From contig NZ_JBFTER010000145.1 in the NCBI RefSeq assembly GCF_047229345.1, positions 1 through 10,328 of the forward strand: a stretch of 10,328 nucleotides of DNA, read 5' to 3'. Positions 6,232-10,328 of this stretch are shown here, piece after piece; the stretch's first letter is position 1, and each line of letters opens with the position of its first letter. The translations under genes were made by a program, and so were the position numbers. The notes below the pieces were generated by a model. It did no database searches, was not told where the DNA came from, and saw nothing but the letters and a program-made list of their open reading frames with translations. The DNA comes from Cellulomonas_A sp047229345. Lineage in GTDB: Bacteria; Actinomycetota; Actinomycetes; Actinomycetales; Cellulomonadaceae.

Positions 6232-8204
6232 CGACCCTGCGCGTGATGCTCGCCCAGACCACCACCCGCGTCGGTGACCTGCCCGGCAACGCGGGGACCC
6301 TGGCAGCCGCGGTCGCCGCGGCGGAGCAGGCGCGCGCCGACGTGCTCGTGACCCCGGAGATGGCCGTCACGGGCTACCCCGTCGAGGACCTGCTCGCCGA
6401 GGCCGAGCTCGTCGGCGCCGCGATGGACGCCGTGACCGGCGTGGCCGCGACGACCGGACGGACCGTCGCGCTGCTCGGGTCGCCGTGGCACGTCGGGCGC
6501 CTGCCGGACGCCGGCGGGGCCGGTGCGCTCGGCTGGTCGGCCGACGCGCTCGAGCGGCCGCTGCGCAACGTCGCGGCGGTGGCCCACGGCGGGCGCGTCG
6601 TCGCGGCGCACGCCAAGTCGCTGCTGCCCACCTACTCGGTGTTCGACGACGCTCGCCACTTCGCGCCCGGCGCGCGCCGCCAGTCCCTGTACACGGTCCG
6701 CACGCCGGACGGTCCGGTCACGTTCGGCGTGCTGATCTGCGAGGACGTGTGGGACCCGGCGCTCGCCGTCGAGGCTGCCGCGGCGGGCGCGCAGGTCCTG
6801 CTCGTGCCGAACGCGTCGCCGTACCACGTCGGCAAGCCGGCGCTGCGGCTCGCGCAGGTCGCGGCCGCCGCACGCGCGGCCGGGGTCCCGATCGCCTACT
6901 GCAACACGGTCGGGGGCCAGGACGAGGTCGTGTTCGACGGCGGGTCGTTCGTCGTGGACGTCGACGGCCGGCTGCTGGCGCGGGCGCAGTCGTTCGTGGC
7001 CGACGAGCTCGTGATCGACGTGCCCGTCGCACCGCGGCGCGACGCGGGCCGCGCCACCGACCCGGGGCGGCCGGCCGCCGGCTCAGCCGGGCTCGCGTGG
7101 GGCACCGGCCGCGTGGCCGGCCCGAGCACGGGCCCGTCCGACGTCGTCGACCTCGGCGTCACGCACGCGAGCCGCGCGCCGCTCGCCCCGCCGGTCGTGA
7201 CCCCCGCCCTGGACGTCGACGCGGAGGTGTACGCCGCGATCGTCACCGGCTTCGGGGACTACTGCCGCCGCGTGGGGCTGCCGCGCGTCGTGCTCGGCCT
7301 GTCCGGCGGGATCGACTCGGCGCTCGCCGCGGTCGTCGCCGTGGACGCGCTCGGCGCCGACGCGGTGTGGGGCATCGGCATGCCCGGCCCGTACTCGTCG
7401 GCCGGCTCGGTCGACGACGCCCGCGAGCTCGCCGTGAACCTCGGCATCCGGTTCGACGTCGTCCCGATCGTGGACGCGTACGCCGAGCGCCGCGACGCGC
7501 TCGGCGGGCTGCTGGCCGGCGCGGCCGGTGCGGGGCGCTCGCCGTCGGGGACCGTGGACCCGGTCGCGTGGGAGAACCTGCAGGCCCGGCTGCGGGGCAC
7601 GACGCTCATGACGGTCGCGAACGCCACCGCCGCGCTCGTCTGCACCACGGGCAACCGGTCGGAGTCGGCCGTCGGGTACGTCACGCTCTACGGCGACAGC
7701 TGCGGGACGGCGCCGAACCCGCTCGGGGACCTGCTCAAGACGACGGTGACCCGGCGCGACGGGAGCGTGCTGCCGGGCGTGTACGGGCTCGCGGCGTGGC
7801 GCAACGCGCAGGCGGCCGAGGCCGGGCAGGTGCCGCCGATCCCCGCCGCGACGCTCACCAAGCCCGCGTCCGCCGAGCTCGCGCCGGACCAGCAGGACAC
7901 CGACTCGCTGCCGCCGTACCCGGTGCTCGACCGGCTCCTGCTCGCGTTCCTCGAGGACCACGCGACCGCCCAGGAGCTCGCCCGGACGCTCGTGGACGAG
8001 GACGGCTGGGAGGTCGGCGCGGCGGTCGCGACGGTCAACCGGGTCCTCGCGCTCGTCGACCGCAGCGAGTTCAAGCGGCGCCAGGCCCCCGTCCGCATCA
8101 AGGTGTCGAGGCTCGCGTTCGGGCGCGACCGGCGCATGCCGATGGCGAACCACTGGTCGCACGCACGCGCGGTGGTGCCGGAGCGGGCGGCGCTGCCGGT
8201 CTGA
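6228..8204 (+). CDS. nadE: Glutamine-dependent NAD+ synthase
   Basis: NadE catalyses the last step of NAD synthesis: ATP-dependent amidation of deamido-NAD, with ammonia from glutamine. The protein has 658 residues in two domains. The N-terminal nitrilase-type glutaminase (about 4-268) has the Glu-Lys-Cys triad E44 (LVTPEMAVTGYP), K130 (AKSLLPTYSVFDDARHF) and C171 (GVLICEDVWDP). The C-terminal synthetase has the PP-loop SGGIDS at 359-364, CTTGNRSE from 472 and KPASAEL from 545, followed by an acidic DQQDTDSLPPYPVLD. It is longer than the common two-domain enzymes of roughly 540-580 residues. The excess is mainly an Ala/Gly/Pro-rich linker at about 270-327 plus a short insertion near residue 95. 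AAGGAG lies five bases before the ATG, which overlaps the nrtR stop. NadD, which supplies the substrate, is not encoded in the window. It is the last gene of the operon, before a strong hairpin. Confidence 0.96.
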   Translation: MTTLRVMLAQTTTRVGDLPGNAGTLAAAVAAAEQARADVLVTPEMAVTGYPVEDLLAEAELVGAAMDAVTGVAATTGRTVALLGSPWHVGRLPDAGGAGALGWSADALERPLRNVAAVAHGGRVVAAHAKSLLPTYSVFDDARHFAPGARRQSLYTVRTPDGPVTFGVLICEDVWDPALAVEAAAAGAQVLLVPNASPYHVGKPALRLAQVAAAARAAGVPIAYCNTVGGQDEVVFDGGSFVVDVDGRLLARAQSFVADELVIDVPVAPRRDAGRATDPGRPAAGSAGLAWGTGRVAGPSTGPSDVVDLGVTHASRAPLAPPVVTPALDVDAEVYAAIVTGFGDYCRRVGLPRVVLGLSGGIDSALAAVVAVDALGADAVWGIGMPGPYSSAGSVDDARELAVNLGIRFDVVPIVDAYAERRDALGGLLAGAAGAGRSPSGTVDPVAWENLQARLRGTTLMTVANATAALVCTTGNRSESAVGYVTLYGDSCGTAPNPLGDLLKTTVTRRDGSVLPGVYGLAAWRNAQAAEAGQVPPIPAATLTKPASAELAPDQQDTDSLPPYPVLDRLLLAFLEDHATAQELARTLVDEDGWEVGAAVATVNRVLALVDRSEFKRRQAPVRIKVSRLAFGRDRRMPMANHWSHARAVVPERAALPV

Positions 8205-8305
8205 CCCAGCCGGTCGATGCGGCCGGTGCGTGCGCGGCTCCCGGCGGGCGAGCGGCCTCGGTCCGCGCGCGGCGTCATCGGCCGTGGGCCGGCCGGTGGA
8301 CGGGC

Positions 8306-8347
8306 ACGACGAGGCCCCGGGCGCCTGGGCACCCGGGGCCGCGTCGT
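8306..8347. terminator. Strong hairpin, probable bidirectional terminator between nadE and ilvD
   Basis: ACGACG-A-GGCCCCGGG (8306-8321) pairs with CCCGGGGCC-G-CGTCGT (8332-8347). The stem is 16 positions with one A/G mismatch around a 10-base loop. It lies between convergent genes, about 100 bases after the nadE stop and 26 bases beyond the ilvD stop. No U tract follows on either strand, as is common for actinobacterial hairpin terminators. The rest of 8205-8373 shows no gene. Confidence 0.75.
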
Positions 8348-8373
8348 ACCGGCCTCGGTGGGGCGGACGCGGA

Positions 8374-10143
8374 TCAGATCAGCACGGCGCCCTTCGACGC
8401 GGACTGCACGAGCTTCGCGTACTTCGCGAGCACCCCGCGCGTGTAGGTCGGGGGCAGCGGGGCCCAGCCGGCCTTGCGCGCCTCGAGCTCGGCGTCGTCG
8501 ACCAGGACCTCGAGCGTCGCGTTCGCCACGTCCAGCCGGATCCGGTCACCGTCGCGCACGAACGCGATGGGGCCGCCGTCGACGGCCTCGGGGGCGACGT
8601 GGCCGACGCACAGGCCGGTCGTCCCGCCCGAGAATCGCCCGTCGGTCAGCAGCAGCACGTCCTTGCCGAGGCCTGCGCCCTTGATCGCGCCCGTGATCGC
8701 GAGCATCTCGCGCATGCCCGGCCCGCCCTTGGGGCCCTCGTAGCGGATCACGACGACGTCGCCCGCGACGATCGTGCCGTCCTCGAGCGCGTCCATCGCG
8801 GCGCGCTCGCGGTCGAACACGCGCGCGGTGCCCTCGAAGACGTCGGAGTCGAAGCCCGCGGACTTCACGACGGCACCCTCGGGCGCGAGCGAGCCGTGCA
8901 GGATCGTGATGCCGCCCGTCTTGTGGATCGGGTCGCCCATCGCGCGCAGGATCTTGCCGTCCGGGTCCGGGGGTGCGATGTCCGCGAGGTTCTCCGCGAT
9001 CGTCTTCCCGGTGACCGTGAGGCAGTCGCCGTGCAGCAGCCCGGCGTCGAGCAGCGCCTTCATGATGACCGGCACGCCGCCGATGCGGTCGACGTCGTTC
9101 ATGACGTAGCGGCCGAACGGCTTGAGGTCGCCGAGGTGCGGGACCTTGGCGGCGACGCGGGAGAAGTCGTCGAGCGTGAGGTCGACCTCGGCCTCGTGCG
9201 CGATCGCGAGCAGGTGCAGCACCGCGTTGGTCGAGCCGCCGAACGCCATGACGACGGCGATCGCGTTCTCGAACGCCTCCTTCGTCATGATGTCGCGCGC
9301 GGTGATGCCGCGGCGCAGCAGCTCGACGACGGCGGCACCGGACTTCTCGGCGAAGGCGTCACGGCGGCGGTCGGCCGACGGCGGAGCGGCCGAGCCGGGC
9401 AGCGACATGCCCATCGCCTCGGCGACCGACGCCATCGTGTTCGCCGTGTACATGCCGCCGCACGCGCCCTCGCCCGGGCACACGGCGCGCTCGATGAGGT
9501 CGACGTCCTCGCGGCTCATGAGCCCGCGGGCGCACGCCCCGACGGCCTCGAACGCGTCGATGATCGTGACGTCCTTCTCGGTGCCGTCGGTGAGCTTCAC
9601 GAAGCCCGGCGCGATCGAGCCGGCGTAGAGGAACACGCTCGACACGTCGAGGCGCGCGGCCGCCATGAGCATCCCGGGCAGCGACTTGTCGCAGCCGGCG
9701 AGGAGCACCGAGCCGTCGAGCCGCTCGGCCTGCATGACGGTCTCGACCGAGTCGGCGATGATGTCGCGGCTCACGAGCGAGAAGTGCATGCCCTCGTGGC
9801 CCATGGAGATGCCGTCGGACACCGAGATGGTCCCGAACTCGAGCGGGAACCCGCCCGCGGCGTGCACGCCGACCTTGACGGCCTTCGCGAGGCGGTCGAG
9901 GGACAGGTTGCACGGCGTGATCTCGTTCCACGAGCTCGCGACGCCGATCTGCGGCTTCGCGAAGTCGTCGTCGCCCAGGCCGACCGCGCGCAGCATCCCG
10001 CGCGAGGCCGTGGCCTCGAGCCCGTCGGTGACCGTGCGCGAGCGCGGCTTGAAGTCGATGCCGTCGATCGGGGTGGGCGCGGGCGCCGACGGCGGCGTCG
10101 TCGAGCGCGGCTGGGTGCTGTCAGCGGACACGGACGTGGTCAT
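8374..10143 (-). CDS. ilvD: Dihydroxy-acid dehydratase
   Basis: IlvD dehydrates 2,3-dihydroxyisovalerate and its methyl homologue to 2-oxoacids, the third common step of valine, isoleucine and leucine synthesis (and of pantothenate precursors). The 589-residue protein has the family's iron-sulfur ligands C78 (ITPCNLSLDRLA), C151 in GCDKSLPGML with the Mg-binding D152/K153, and C228 (GEGACGGMYTANTM). AFGGSTNAVLHLL and GRFSGGTTG are also present, the latter with the catalytic serine S505. These positions fit either a 2Fe-2S or 4Fe-4S enzyme; sequence alone does not decide. Residues 1-30 are a Ser/Thr/Pro-rich extension before the conserved FKPRSRTVTDG. I start at 10143 because this ATG is the first after a plausible -10 (10156-10151). 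The frame continues upstream to 10302, but that stretch is low-complexity Arg/Gly/Pro. No other ilv gene is nearby. It converges on nadE, with a hairpin between. Confidence 0.96.
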   Translation of the reverse strand: MTTSVSADSTQPRSTTPPSAPAPTPIDGIDFKPRSRTVTDGLEATASRGMLRAVGLGDDDFAKPQIGVASSWNEITPCNLSLDRLAKAVKVGVHAAGGFPLEFGTISVSDGISMGHEGMHFSLVSRDIIADSVETVMQAERLDGSVLLAGCDKSLPGMLMAAARLDVSSVFLYAGSIAPGFVKLTDGTEKDVTIIDAFEAVGACARGLMSREDVDLIERAVCPGEGACGGMYTANTMASVAEAMGMSLPGSAAPPSADRRRDAFAEKSGAAVVELLRRGITARDIMTKEAFENAIAVVMAFGGSTNAVLHLLAIAHEAEVDLTLDDFSRVAAKVPHLGDLKPFGRYVMNDVDRIGGVPVIMKALLDAGLLHGDCLTVTGKTIAENLADIAPPDPDGKILRAMGDPIHKTGGITILHGSLAPEGAVVKSAGFDSDVFEGTARVFDRERAAMDALEDGTIVAGDVVVIRYEGPKGGPGMREMLAITGAIKGAGLGKDVLLLTDGRFSGGTTGLCVGHVAPEAVDGGPIAFVRDGDRIRLDVANATLEVLVDDAELEARKAGWAPLPPTYTRGVLAKYAKLVQSASKGAVLI

Positions 10144-10150
10144 GCTCGCG

Positions 10151-10156
10151 AGTGTA
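10151..10156 (-). promoter_or_regulatory. Candidate -10 element giving a leaderless ilvD transcript
   Basis: Read on the minus strand, TACACT (fits TAnnnT) ends seven bases before the ilvD ATG at 10143. Transcription starting at the usual distance would begin at or next to the A of the start codon. No Shine-Dalgarno sequence is visible in between, and no clear -35 is present. Leaderless mRNAs of this form are common in actinobacteria. The promoter call is inference. Confidence 0.45.
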
Positions 10157-10278
10157 GGTCGGCTCCGGAGCGCGTCGGGCGGAGGGTCGCACTGCGGACC
10201 GCACGCGTGCCCCGGGGCGGTCCGACGGTGCGGGAGCGCCCCGCGGCGTCCGACGGGTGGGGCGGCCGCCGGCCGGCG

Positions 10279-10324
10279 CCCCGCCCCCCCCGCACCACAC
10301 ATCCCCGCCCCCCCGGCCCCCCCC
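10279..10324 (-). repeat. Homopolymer C tracts (G runs on the ilvD sense strand), G-quadruplex candidate
   Basis: Runs of 4, 8, 4, 7 and 8 cytosines lie at 10279-10282, 10284-10291, 10303-10306, 10308-10314 and 10317-10324, separated by 1-11 bases. The minus strand therefore has five runs of four or more guanines, enough for an intramolecular quadruplex, about 135-180 bases upstream of ilvD. Such tracts are also prone to sequencing error and lie at the window edge. Nothing coding is visible in 10144-10328. Confidence 0.5.
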
Positions 10325-10328
10325 GGGG

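Noticed and set aside
10144..10302. N-terminal extension of IlvD to 10302
   Set aside because: The extra residues are low-complexity Gly/Arg/Pro sequence, and the TACACT element just before 10143 fits a start there.
1..10328. Mobile element, CRISPR array, tRNA/rRNA or defence module
   Set aside because: I looked for terminal repeats, regularly spaced repeats, transposase or integrase motifs and cloverleaf-like segments and saw none. Gene content and composition are uniform and housekeeping in character.

Overview
The window is very GC-rich DNA in which almost every third codon position is G or C. The protein families and the leaderless-style promoter suggest an actinobacterium, most likely a Micrococcales lineage such as the Cellulomonadaceae or Promicromonosporaceae. 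That placement rests on composition and protein style, not on a database match. All seven complete genes look intact. I see no RNA gene, insertion sequence, prophage gene, CRISPR array or toxin-antitoxin module, so most of this is chromosomal housekeeping DNA.

Layout from left to right. (1) On the minus strand, a CstA-family carbon-starvation transporter (81-2333) is followed by the first 28 codons of a small gene (1-84). That gene starts inside the cstA stop codon and is probably the usual YbdD/YjiX partner. (2) A 219-bp divergent intergenic region (2334-2552) holds a perfect 16-bp CRP/GlxR-like palindrome and an AT-rich promoter island. (3) On the plus strand there is a two-gene unit: a four-helix membrane protein of unknown function (2553-2987) and a small winged-helix regulator (2984-3331). 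(4) The regulatory region 3332-3480 holds a second CRP-like box, a TAGAAT -10 candidate and two copies of the inverted repeat TGGTC-N5-GACCA. (5) A tightly packed plus-strand NAD operon follows: pncB, pncA, nrtR and nadE (3465-8204). (6) A strong hairpin (8306-8347) separates it from (7) ilvD on the minus strand (8374-10143), which has a -10 motif placed for a leaderless transcript. The last 50 bases are long C runs.

The NAD operon is a nearly complete Preiss-Handler route. PncA deamidates nicotinamide to nicotinate, PncB makes nicotinate mononucleotide, and NadE amidates the deamido-NAD made by NadD, which is not in this window. NrtR, encoded between the enzymes, is the expected repressor and is known in its family to respond to ADP-ribose, a product of NAD turnover. 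The paired inverted repeats at the operon promoter and start codon are the best candidates for its operators.

I do not see a wholly new system. The most worthwhile leads are the double TGGTC-N5-GACCA operator, the near-identical CRP-like boxes in front of both cstA and pncB (possibly tying NAD salvage to carbon status), the intact catalytic Nudix box in the regulator, and the uncharacterised membrane-protein/winged-helix pair.
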